From: Macrostomum hystrix
Lineage: Eukaryota > Platyhelminthes > Macrostomidae
DNA length: 64,000 nucleotides
NCBI GenBank assembly: GCA_950097015.1
Contig: CATNEN010000038.1
Location: forward strand, 14,936,001 to 15,000,000
Direction of reading: 5' to 3'
In this document: positions 32,036 through 41,593 of the stretch, in pieces
Layout of the letters: every line of letters starts with the position of its first letter
Position numbering within the stretch: the stretch's first letter is position 1
Notes under the pieces: model-generated
The model's input: the letters and a program-made list of their open reading frames with translations, nothing else
Told to the model about the DNA's origin: nothing
The model's database searches: none
Program-made: the position numbers and the translations under genes

Positions 32036-32922
32036 TTCACCTGTCAATCAGTTTGAGAATCTGAAATCTCACCTGTCAATCAGTTTGAGAATCTAAAATC
32101 TCACCTGTCAATCAGTTTGAGAATCTGAAATCTCACCTGTCACTCAGTTTGAGAATCTGAAATCTCACCTGTCACTCAGTTTGAGAATCTAAAATCTCAC
32201 CTGTCACTCAGTTTGAGAATCTGAAATCTCACCTGTCACTCAGTTTGAGAATCTGAAATCTTACCTGTCAATCAGTGTGAGAATCTAAAATCTCACTTGT
32301 CAATCAGAGTGAGAATCTAAAATCTCACCTGTCAATCAGTTTGAGAATCTGAAATCTCACCTGTCACTCAGTTTGAGAATCTAAAATCTCACCTGTCAAT
32401 CAGTGTGAGAATCTGAAATCTCACCTGTCACTCAGTTTGAGAATCTGAAATCTCACCTGTCACTCAGTTTGAGAATCTGAAATCTCACCTGTCACTCAGT
32501 TTGAGAATCTAAAATCTCACCTGTCACTCAGTTTGAGAATCTGAAATCTCACCTGTCACTCAGTTTGAGAATCTAAAATCTCACTTGTCAATCAGAGTGA
32601 GAATCTAAAATCTCACCTGTCAATCAGTTTGAGAATCTGAAATCTCACCTGTCACTCAGTTTGAGAATCTAAAATCTCACCTGTCAATCAGTGTGAGAAT
32701 CTAAATCTCACCTGTCAATCAGTGTGAGAATCTAAATCTCACCTGTCAGTCAGTGTGAGAATCTAAAATCTCACCTGTCAATCAGTGTGAGAATCTGAAA
32801 TCTCACCTGTCACTCAGTTTGAGAATCTGAAATCTCACCTGTCAATCAGTTTGAGAATCTGAAATCTCACCTGTCACTCAGTTTGAGAATCTAAAATCTC
32901 ACTTGTCAATCAGAGTGAGAAT
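32036..32922 (-). repeat. 32-bp minisatellite whose minus strand carries splice-site consensus
   Basis: About 28 copies of a 32-bp unit. On the minus strand each reads GTGAGATTTCAG followed by ATTCTCAAACTGAGTGACAG, so CAG|GTGAGA and TTTCAG| recur in every copy. Lies between two minus-strand genes, about 550 bases upstream of the neuropeptide TATA box. Confidence 0.94.
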
Positions 32923-33012
32923 AAGAATAAATCTGACATAGCCACAAAACATATTTTTGCTTTAATTACTTTGTAATTAACCACCATACTGCTTAATACA
33001 AGTCGAGAATGC

Positions 33013-33018
33013 TTTATT
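33013..33018 (-). terminator. Candidate poly(A) signal of LTO1
   Basis: TTTATT on the + strand (AATAAA on minus), about 55 bases after the LTO1 stop codon. Confidence 0.6.
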
Positions 33019-33071
33019 TAACTCAGTTTAAAACGTGTACAATACGATAATCCAATCAGAACATGAGCACA

Positions 33072-33518
33072 TCAAAAGGACATGCCGCCAGAGCCGCTAT
33101 AGTTTGGAGCGTTAGTGAGCAGACCCCTGGCACTGGGAATAGCAATGCAGACCTTCTTTAGCAGCAAGTTAATTTTTTCCAATTCGTCGTGATAATTTGG
33201 TCTGTCAGTGGCCAACGGGTCAAATTGATCAAGTGCATTTGAGAAGTCGTTTATTAGCTGGATAGCTTTGGGCTTGAGTCTTTGTTGCTGCTGCTGCTGC
33301 TGCTCTTCCAGTAACAGTCGGGCAAGCTCCTTACAATAGCCGATTTGGTAGCCAATTTTCGAGCCCTCAAATAGACCACGACTCCTCACTGACTGTCTGC
33401 TGACATCTTCGGGTAGGCCGCTAAACTGACTGCCTAGCTGGTAGCTCTCATTGTACTTGGCTTGTTCAAGCATTAGCACATTGTCAAATAACTCTTCGCT
33501 AGCGTTGCTAGGAGTCAT
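33072..33518 (-). CDS. LTO1: LTO1 homologue (Fe-S assembly adaptor for ABCE1)
   Basis: Intronless, 148 residues, close in size to animal LTO1 (ORAOV1). In known systems LTO1 works with YAE1 to bring the ribosome-recycling ATPase ABCE1 to the cytosolic iron-sulphur targeting complex. The N-terminus EELFDNVLMLEQAKYNESYQ matches the family start (a DIFD-like motif and YxxGY region). A Gly-every-four pattern, GLFEGSKIGYQIGYCKEL at about residues 49-66, is the family's deca-GX3 motif. A CAG-encoded Gln run follows ([13 protein letters not shown]). The C-terminus ends SGSGGMSF; the last three residues fit the reported targeting signal for CIA clients, [LIM]-[DES]-[WF]. Start chosen at the ATG that keeps the conserved N-terminus; no splice site is needed. 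Confidence 0.87.
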   Translation of the reverse strand: MTPSNASEELFDNVLMLEQAKYNESYQLGSQFSGLPEDVSRQSVRSRGLFEGSKIGYQIGYCKELARLLLEEQQQQQQQRLKPKAIQLINDFSNALDQFDPLATDRPNYHDELEKINLLLKKVCIAIPSARGLLTNAPNYSGSGGMSF

Positions 33519-33677
33519 AGCAACGGCAGTAACTGTTTCGTGCCGGTTGTTAGTCGACTGAAACTTAAAGAATTAGAAGAAATTCTAATGGTTTAAAACA
33601 AAAATAACTCAATATTTCAAGACATAACAATTTTCACTGATATAGACTTAATATTATACAGACTTAGAAGTTAAGCT

Positions 33678-34001
33678 CATAAATAAATAAATTTGCTGGA
33701 GGACTGCGGGGATCGTTTGGTGAATCATAGACCCGCAGCCAGCGAGGAGGCAATTCTGCCCATTTCGCTGACTCCTGAGCACACACGCACACAGATACTG
33801 TACGCAGGCACACGCTCATACAGGTGTGTACATCTGCCCTGACTTTCTCATCGTCAGGCAGTGTACACTTAAATTGCACAACAAGCCCCCAAGCCTTCTA
33901 TCCGTGGCTGCGCCCCAATTTAATGTGACCACGTCGCGGAATCGAGCTCAGGGACCTTGGTACGAGAGGCAAACCCGTTAGCCGCTGTGCCACTCAGCCC
34001 C
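33678..34001 (-). mobile_element. SINE family 2, copy C, with 11-bp target duplication
   Basis: A 324-bp minus-strand copy flanked on both sides by the identical GAAGTTAAGCT (33667-33677 and 34002-34012). This fixes the ends of the family: 5' GGGGCTGAGTGGCACAGCGG and 3' CGCAGTCCTCCAGC plus an ATTT-rich tail. The B box region reads GAGCTCGATTCC. Confidence 0.92.
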
Positions 34002-34084
34002 GAAGTTAAGCTTGTCTACTTTTTTTTTTACTAAATCTCATTAATCTCGATTCTTGACTTAGTTCGTGAAAAAAAGCAAATATA

Positions 34085-34958
34085 CTCAGCAACATAAAAA
34101 ACCGCCACCCTAGAGGGAGGGGAACGGTTGATCTCAACTCACTGCCGCAAATTACGTAATGTGCACCTGACTGCAAGGAGAGCTACCGTGGGAGAGTGGG
34201 GTGGGTAAAGGGTTATCGCGAAGTTCAAAATGGATGATTTAGCACGCTCAGTCAAAATGCAGCTAACAAGTAACCAGTATTACTCGTTATCTCCAAAATG
34301 GTCCGCCACATGACCGATGGTGAACGATGGCGAGCCATAGGCATGCTTGAGGCCGGAATGTCCATTCCGAGCAGTAGCCTGTCGATTCGGCAGATCACAT
34401 TCGACGATTCGCAGCCTTATGCAGAAGTCCAGAGACACTGGCAAGTGTCGCGCACGCAAGTCGTGAAGTCCAGCGCCGTCATCTGCGCAGCACAGCAAGG
34501 GCTGATCGGCGACTGCTGCGAATTGTGAGGGGAAACCCCACCTTACCTGCCACATTGCTTCGACTCATCTGGGGTGAAAGAAGCAGGCGCGGGAACATCT
34601 TGAGCGCCCAAACAATTCGACGGAGAATTTGGACCGCTGCATGGGCTGCGCTGCCGGAAGATGCGCAAGCGACCCCGACTGACGCATGCTCACTGCGCCA
34701 CACGAGAGCTGTGGGCGATGCAGCGAATTCACTGGAGGCAGCAGTTATTTAATAACACACCCGAATTTCCATGCTACTGTCAGGTAGTTTGACTCTCTTT
34801 CGTTTCTCTGGTTACGGAGTCGGGGTGGGTGAGCAGAGTGCATTGCGTCATTCGCGGTTTTTCACCTCTCTCTCAGGTGCACATTGCGTCATTTGTGGTA
34901 GTGAGTTGAGATTAATCGTTTTCCTCGCTCTAGGGTGGCGGTTTTTAATGTTGCTGAG
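34085..34958 (+). mobile_element. Tc1/mariner-type transposon relic, internally deleted
   Basis: 874 bp bounded by TA dinucleotides (34083-34084 and 34959-34960). The ends are inverted repeats of about 90 bp at roughly 85-90% identity by eye, both starting CTCAGCAACATNAAAAACCG. The interior has a transposase remnant. Near the right end the CATTGCGTCATT motif occurs twice as a direct repeat. It has no complete DDE domain, so it cannot move by itself. Confidence 0.85.
34298..34752 (+). pseudogene. Degenerate Tc1-like transposase fragment
   Basis: Frame 1 (34298-34528) reads MTDGERWRAIGMLEAGMS, like the start of the N-terminal helix-turn-helix of Tc1-type transposases. A shifted frame (34525-34752) reads NPTLPATLLRLIWGERSRR and then LSAQTIRRRIWTAAW, the second DNA-binding part of the same family. 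There is a frameshift between them and the catalytic domain is absent. Confidence 0.7.
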
Positions 34959-34960
34959 TA

Positions 34961-36498
34961 TAGCTAGAATAGGAGTTGAAAGCCATCTTTGATTAGCGTT
35001 TTATGATTATTCTGAACTGATTAGATGACGAAGCATTCAACTGCTTTCCGGACAGGTCTAGTTACTCCTCTGGTTTACCCGAGAGTTGCACAGTTTTTAT
35101 TTAGATTCCCGAGATCATGGGATAATGTATCTATGGTCAGGAATAATGTATCGAAAAAAGCTGCACATGCTTGCTTGATATCTGAAGCTGAAAAGAATCA
35201 GATTCATTTTCTGTATACAGAATTAAAAAATAAAACTTAAGATGCTTCTTGTGGATAATGGAATGCTTTCTAGAAATTTGATAACTTTGATACCGCGTGA
35301 GAGTATTCATTCAACATGACATTTTTATAAATTGCATGCAGTCCTTTTGGCTAGTTATGGTACAATGTTTTTTTAGCTTGCTTAATATCAAGATACAATT
35401 CTGAGCTCTCAGGGTTATTCAATAAAAAATTCATAAAGCTAAAATTCATATCTGTTATTAAAACGAAAGCTCTCAGGATACTACTCAAAGTAAACTCAGT
35501 AGTAATTCTGGCGATAATTTAGAAGACGAATAGTTAACAGTAGGACTACCAAGCCAATTCGCCGCCTGTTTTTATACCAAAGGGGGATTCCCACTGACAA
35601 TTTTTTTGCTGCACCCGAAAGGAGCCAGGCAAGCAAGCGAAACTAAAAAAAACGGGCCAACTTTTTGTTGGACATCTTCAGAAACAAGAATCAAGTCGCC
35701 AGCCCTTCAGACCATCGAGATATTCAAAGGTCTGAGTTTTCCAATAAGAGATAACTGTGCATTTCATACACGAATTTGCTCTGCGCCTCAGTGTGGCCTT
35801 GCCTGGCCTTCAAACTCTATCAGCACGTCACCCAAATGTGCCAGCGTCATCTCCGACTTCGGTGGACACCGACCTTTATCTAGACAGAGCTGCTGGACCT
35901 TCAAAAATTAGTAGTTGAGTGTAGCCAAATATTGAGGCTTGATCAGCGAAAGTAGAGAAATTCGAAGTAGGGTCTCCATAGTCCATTGTTGGCTACAGGC
36001 ACCCTGCTGACAGTGCTGACAGTGTCAGGATGGTGACTGACTAGTTGAAAGACTAAGCGAGGGTGTCCTGTGCTGTGGTTTAACTTTGCTCAATATTGAG
36101 GCTTGATCAGAAAATGAGAGAAATGTGCATCAGGGCGCCCATAGTCAGCTGGTGCCACTTGTTGAAGGGGAGATAATTCTTAGAGTGGAAGATGTACCCT
36201 TGGTAGATTAATAATCAACAAAAATAAGTAAAATCTGCAAAATTTAATGAGCACAAGATAGTTTATATACTGAAATTTATTAGATCTTTTAAATGCATAC
36301 AGTTGCTTCAAACTTGTTTCACAAAAAGAAAAATAAAAGTAAGTTTTACTGATTCAAATGTAGAAAAAAATCGACAAGTTCATTTTTGTTTAGCTATTAA
36401 TTATGGACTGGTTTAGTGATTTCTGGTTCGTATAAGAATTAAAATAATAATTTATTACCTGAGCAATGATGACATCCTCATATATATTTTTATATTTC
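34961..36498. other. Unassigned intergenic stretch with a diverged duplication
   Basis: No recognisable gene. AATATTGAGGCTTGATCAG occurs at about 35929 and again at about 36093, each followed by a similar ~40-base tract ending CCATAGTC. An open frame at 35606-35911 matches nothing I know. Confidence 0.45.
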
Positions 36499-36619
36499 AT
36501 TTTACATTAGGGCCTAGTTAATGTGTTAGGAACATTTTTATGCCTGGTCCCTGTATATATAATATATATATATAAATAAATTAAGTTCCTAACACATTAA
36601 GTAGGCCCTAATGTAAAAT
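36499..36619. mobile_element. Fold-back (hairpin) element, possible MITE
   Basis: Two 35-base arms, 36499-36533 and 36585-36619, are inverted repeats with about one mismatch; the arms contain TTACATTAGGGCCTA and TGTGTTAGGAAC. They are separated by a ~50-base AT-rich loop with a (TA)n run. Confidence 0.7.
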
Positions 36620-37273
36620 TAAATATCTATTCATTAAGAAATAAATAACACAAATATAACATTTCAATGAGAATAGATGCAATTGTGTGTCATTTTAAGC
36701 CTAGAAATGTAATTACAACCAATACTGTTTGTATGATTAAAAAATTATTATACTTTATGTTGCATAATATTTCATCTAGCCGTACTTTAAAACTTTTTTT
36801 CTTGTGAATTTGACTATACATGGCGTGAGATGTTAATGAAGTTTCGTATGGTTGTGGTAATACTTTATATATTGTAGGGAATCAAAACTCTCGATTCGAC
36901 GATTCTTACATAGTTCCAAGAAAGAAAATATTTCAAAGTCGAGCGTTTTTAGGTACGAAGTAAAACATCATAAGTCACATGCCATTCGTATTGTTATGAG
37001 CCAGTAAATATTTGCAGCTTTCTTGCGGTGCCTATCAATAATAACATTAATGATACTATAGACATTTTTATATATCAGTCGAACCCTGTACTCGTATTCA
37101 TCTGGGGGTTCACGTGGTTCGCTTGGAATTACACTTAGCTAAGCTTAGGCCCTACTGTACTATTTATAGATATATTAAACTGTTCAACTATTCGCGTCTC
37201 TTGGACATTTCAATTTTAAGTTTTATTGCTTTTCTGAATAAAATAAGTTGCTATACATATCAGCTGATTAAAA

Positions 37274-37323
37274 ATGTCAAATCATACTGTTTTATATGTC
37301 AGCAATATCGCTAACAAAGCAAG
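37274..37323 (+). CDS. SRSF10: SRSF10-like exon 1 (start codon and RNP2)
   Basis: ATG at 37274, donor AAG|GTGAGT at 37324. Encodes MSNHTVLYVSNIANKA and two bases of an Arg codon, which the next exon completes. Too short to show up in an ORF search; found by matching phase and RNP2. Confidence 0.85.
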
Positions 37324-40300
37324 GTGAGTTTCACTTTATAGTGCCATTGTGTCATGCTAAATATAATATGAGCCTTTTATAATATGTAATGTCAGAACTG
37401 AGAATCTGGCGTCTCAAGACACAATTAGTGGGAGAATCAGGAACCTCAGATCAAAATTAGTTTGATAAATTTACAGGTTGGGAATTTTTAGCCAAGCTGG
37501 CATAGATTTAATTAATGATTTTTTTCAAAGAAGTATGTAGCAATTTTGTTGTTGCTTAAGTGATGTGCCATTTTATTCTTTGGTATTGTGCAGCTTACTT
37601 TTGTTACTATTAGCTGCTACAGCCTAAGACAATGTCTGTGTTAGTAAGAACTAACACAAAAACTAGCATTTACAGCTCTAGATAATTTGTTATCTATTAA
37701 GTAATAATTGATAAATAGCTGACCTAACTAATAATAAAAATAGGCTAACTAATAATATAAAATAATGTATGGCAAACTTTGGTTCCTTGCTTTAAATTAT
37801 TTGACCACCTTTTTGCACAGGTTAGGCCTACTTTACTTACAATATGTTTGCTAACCATCTGACTGTCTAAACATGAATAATTCTGCACTTCCTAGACCTA
37901 AACATGAAAATGCATAAATAAATTTATGTACCATAAATTGTATATGAAAAACTCTGCAAGGGAAAGGCCAACTTTTTGGACATAAATGAAATTGTAATAT
38001 AAGGCCTATAAATTTGTAATATTTGACCATACAGAAACTGTAAACTGAACTTCAATGATAACCTATTCAAGACTTGCCTCTAAAGCCAAGTACTTGTGGC
38101 AACTGTATTTCCCCAAATGGCTATCCTATTAAGGTAAGGATGGGTTATAAAAGCTTAGGCATCTCTGTTAAGCAACATAGCATCAGTTTGACAATACCCT
38201 ATACTAGATTGTATATACTATTCATGATAATAGGCCTACAAGGATCTCAATGATAATTTAGACTTATAACTCATAACTCACAAGGAAAATGTGGCATTTA
38301 TTATATTATTCTTTTTTTAACTCACTTGACTTAAGATATGTTGTTTAGATTTATTATGGTTATAAATGTGCAAAAACAGTTATAATATTTTTGAACTCAA
38401 AATTCAAAGCTATGCCCAAATATGATGTGCAAGGAAAATATAATATAAATAAAACTAATTTTTTAGCTAGATAGCTTAGTAAGTAAAACATGTTAAAGAT
38501 AAAGTTTTTAGTTATACAAGCAAATAAAAAACTATGATTACTAATGTTCTCGAAAATTTGCTATAGCTAGCCACAGTTCAAGCCTTTGCATAAAAATTAA
38601 TATAATTTGACATGGCTTCAATTTTCAAGCTACAACTTGCACCTGACACCTTTTATTTTTTTTCAACAGACGCGATGATATTCAACACTACTTCTCCAAG
38701 TATGGCAATATTTATGACATCTGCATTCCGCTGGACTACCACACTGGCAGGATGAAAGGCTACGCATTTGTGGAATATCCTTTTTCTCTTAAATTAGACA
38801 ATGCAGCTACTTTTAGTAGTATTGTATCAGTATTACAGCAATTATTTTGTAAAGTATAAAAAACTACAACAAAATTGAATTTCCTTAACTATTTTTATCA
38901 ACAAACAATGCTACACGTTTAAGCACTCTAGCGATGCTAAGGAGGCTTACAAGCGCCTAGACAAGACAGAATTTCTAGGCCGCGTCATTGATATTGAATT
39001 TGCGCGGGGACGTAAACGCACTCCAGCTGAAATGATGCGCCTGGAGTCTGTCGCTGGGCACGGAGGCGGCGATAGCGGCCATATTGGAAAGAGCAGTCGG
39101 TAGGACTTGTATGACCCGTATTGTCTCATCCTTGGTCAGATTCCCATGTTGCATTGTCTCATTTCATTCATCAGATTCCCATGTTGCATTGCCTCATTTC
39201 ATTCATCTGATTCCCATGTTGCATTGCCTCATTTCATTCATCAGATTCCCATGTTGAATTGTCTCATTTCATTCATCAGATTCCCATGTTGCATTGCCTC
39301 ATTTCATTCATCAGATTCCCATGTTGCATTGCCTCATTTCATTCATCTGATTCCCATGTTGCATTGCCTCATTTCATTCATCAGATTCCCATGTTGAATT
39401 GTCTCATTTCAGTCATCAGATTCCCATGTTGAATTGCCTCATTTCATTCATCTGATTCCCATGTTGCATTGCCTCATTTCATTCATCAGATTCCCATGTT
39501 GAATTGTCTCATTTCAGTCATCAGATTCCCATGTTGCATTGCCTCATTTCATTCATCAGATTCCCATGTTGAATTGTCTCATTTCAGTCATCAGATTCCC
39601 ATGTTGAATTGTCTCATTTCAGTCATCAGATTCCCATGTTGAATTGTCTCATTTCAGTCATCAGATTCCCATGTTGAATTGCCTCATTTCATTCATCAGA
39701 TTCCCATGTTGCATTGCCTCATTTCATTCATCAGATTCCCATGTTGAATTGTCTCATTTCAGTCATCAGATTCCCATGTTGCATTGCCTCATTTCATTCA
39801 TCAGATTCCCATGTTGAATTGTCTCATTTCAGTCATCAGATTCCCATGTTGAATTGTCTCATTTCAGTCATCAGATTCCCATGTTGAATTGTCTCATTTC
39901 AGTCATCAGATTCCCATGTTGAATTGTCTCATTTCAGTCATCAGATTCCCATGTTGAATTGTCTCATTTCAGTCATCAGATTCCCATGTTGAATTGTCTC
40001 ATTTCAGTCATCAGATTCCCATGTTGCTTGTCTCTTCGTCCGATCAGATTCCCATGTTGCATTGTCTCTTCGTCCGATCAGATTCCCATGTTGCATTGTC
40101 TCTTCGTCCGATCAGATTCCCATGTTGCATTGTCTCTTCGTCCGATCAGATTCCCATGTTGCTTGTCTCTTCGTCCGATCAGATTCCCATGTTGCATTGT
40201 CTCTTCGTCCGATCAGATTCCCATGTTGCATTGTCTCTTCGTCCGATCAGATTCCCATGTTGCATTGTCTCTTCGTCCGATCAGATTCCCATGTTGCTTG

Positions 40301-40598
40301 TCTCTTCGTCCGATCAGATTCCCATGTTGCTTGTCTCTTCGTCCGATCAGATTCAAATGCTGCCAAATTTTCGCCCCCCTTAAGCAGACGTTCTCGAAGT
40401 CGCTCACGCCGCAGTCGTTCGGCCGAATCTCCCAGACGCTCGGAGGACGCCAAGGCTAAAACTAAGCATCATTCGTCACGACGGCCCGCTAGTCCCGTGT
40501 CTTCCTCTTCGCGCCAGAAAAACAGTCGCTCATTCCGTCGGAATTGGGACGAAGATCGGAAAGAGAGGTCGCGTTCCGGATCTGTCGACTCTCGTTGA
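37274..40598 (+). CDS. SRSF10: SRSF10-like SR splicing factor
   Basis: Nuclear RNA-binding splicing regulator of 182 residues. CDS = join(37274..37323, 38670..38774, 38917..39099, 40388..40598). One RRM spans about residues 5-82 with RNP2 LYVSNI (7-12) and RNP1 KGYAFVEF (46-53). The helix KHSSDAKEAYKRLDKTEFLG and the segment VIDIEFARGRKRTPAEM match SRSF10/SRSF12 (EIQFAQGDRKTPNQM). The C-terminal RS region is short: RRSRSRSRRSRSAESPRRSE, then SRSFRRNW and SRSGSVDSR. Intron 2 is AT-AC and U12-type and splits the RNP1 Glu codon; introns 1 and 3 are GT-AG. Vertebrate Srsf10 is, from memory, a minor-intron gene, which supports the assignment. SRSF12 is the alternative. Confidence 0.88.
38670..38774 (+). 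CDS. SRSF10: SRSF10-like exon 2 (RRM core)
   Basis: Acceptor TTTTTTTTCAACAG ends at 38669. Encodes RDDIQHYFSKYGNIYDICIP and LDYHTGRMKGYAFV plus two bases of Glu. The next base starts the U12 donor ATATCCTTT. Confidence 0.88.
38775..38916 (+). other. AT-AC U12-type intron in the SRSF10-like gene
   Basis: 142-bp intron. The 5' end is ATATCCTTTT, the 3' end is ...GCTACAC, and a perfect U12 branch motif TTCCTTAAC lies at 38881-38889, about 28 bases before the AC. Splicing here gives VEF-KHSSDAKEAYKRL in frame; no GT-AG alternative does. Confidence 0.9.
38917..39099 (+). CDS. SRSF10: SRSF10-like exon 3 (end of RRM)
   Basis: Starts after the AC acceptor and ends at donor CG|GTAGGA (39100). Encodes FKHSSDAKEAYKRLDKTEFL to RKRTPAEMMRLESVAGHGGG. 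Confidence 0.9.
39128..40350 (+). repeat. 35/34-bp intronic minisatellite of the SRSF10-like gene
   Basis: About 25 copies of a 35-bp unit (CAGATTCCCATGTTGAATTG then TCTCATTTCAGTCAT), then from about 40025 about 9 copies of a 34-bp unit with the same first half but TCTCTTCGTCCGAT as second half. Ends 40 bases before the acceptor of exon 4. Confidence 0.95.
40388..40598 (+). CDS. SRSF10: SRSF10-like exon 4 (RS domain)
   Basis: Acceptor TTAAGCAG ends at 40387 after a C-rich tract. Encodes the RS region and stops with TGA at 40596-40598. The phase (CG + A = Arg) fits exon 3. Confidence 0.88.
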
Positions 40599-41080
40599 TG
40601 CTGTCTTCAGTGGGCTAATGTTGACAACTTTGTTTGTTTAGTTGCGTGTGGCAACTTAAAAATAATTTCGCACTATGCTTAATGTGTAATATGATTATTT
40701 CAAACAAAATATTTATAAGGTACTTATAAACTTATCATAATATGTTATGATGTTAATATGCTTTAAGAATCGGGTAATGAGTTTCGGTAATGACTACGAT
40801 GAGCTACGAAAAGAAGGGAAATATAGGCTTTAGTTAATTAAAAAGTAAATACGCAGCTGTTTCTTTATAAAATTGCGTAATGAATACTCACAATGTTAAA
40901 TAATATATATTCAACGTTTGTTTGCATTTGTCTTGTCTATTCAGTGACAAATTTGAATGTTTTTTGCATAATTAATTATAACAAAGGCACTGTAAAATTT
41001 TGCTTTATGACATGATTACTGTAGTTTTTATTATTTTATTAATAGAAAGTATTGGTTTATTATTATTTTTTTATGTAACT

Positions 41081-41086
41081 AATAAA
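41081..41086 (+). terminator. Candidate poly(A) signal of the SRSF10-like gene
   Basis: AATAAA about 480 bases after the stop codon in an AT-rich 3' region. Confidence 0.45.
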
Positions 41087-41528
41087 GATCAATGCAAATA
41101 ATGATAGGAATCACCACAAAATTACAAAACAGAAGACATACATGTGTAGCATAACAGTCAAAGAAATATTATCAGTCATGGCTTGTCAATCATTCGCCTT
41201 AGTTGAAATTACTAAATCAAAAGTAGCACCGAAAGCAATTTTGGAGACAAAAAAAAGTTTTGTTTTTTTCTACTAAAATCGAATATAAAATAGGCGATAT
41301 TCGTTAAGCGCTACTTAACTCGTCAAGTAAGTAGTCATATGAGAGCAAAAATTGAAACTAGAAAGTGAATTGATTAGAGAAAAATAAAAACCCGCACAAT
41401 GATCTACAAAAAAGTGACAAAAAAACTGAGCTATTCCTGACTTACTGTCAAACATGCGTGTCACTAGATTGTTGAGTATTGCCTAAATTTGTTCTATAGT
41501 AACTGTCATTAAAATATCAATCAAAGAA

Positions 41529-41593
41529 TCAGAGTTTCGACCTGGCAGACTGCTCCGGGCGGTTGTAGCCAGTTTGTTGGCCAATCAGTGTGT
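41529..41593 (-). CDS. GNPAT: GNPAT last exon with SKL peroxisomal signal
   Basis: Acceptor ATTTCAG on the minus strand; encodes [20 protein letters not shown] and TGA at 41531-41529. Phase (G + AC = Asp) fits the preceding exon. Confidence 0.88.

Noticed and set aside
35606-35911. 101-codon + open frame as a gene
   Set aside because: No recognised domain, non-AUG start likely, and the region holds degenerate duplications.
38770-38916. GT-AG intron alternative (donor at GTGGAA, 38770)
   Set aside because: The donor is poor and no AG acceptor gives the conserved VEF-KHSSDAKEA reading; the AT-AC solution fits every signal.
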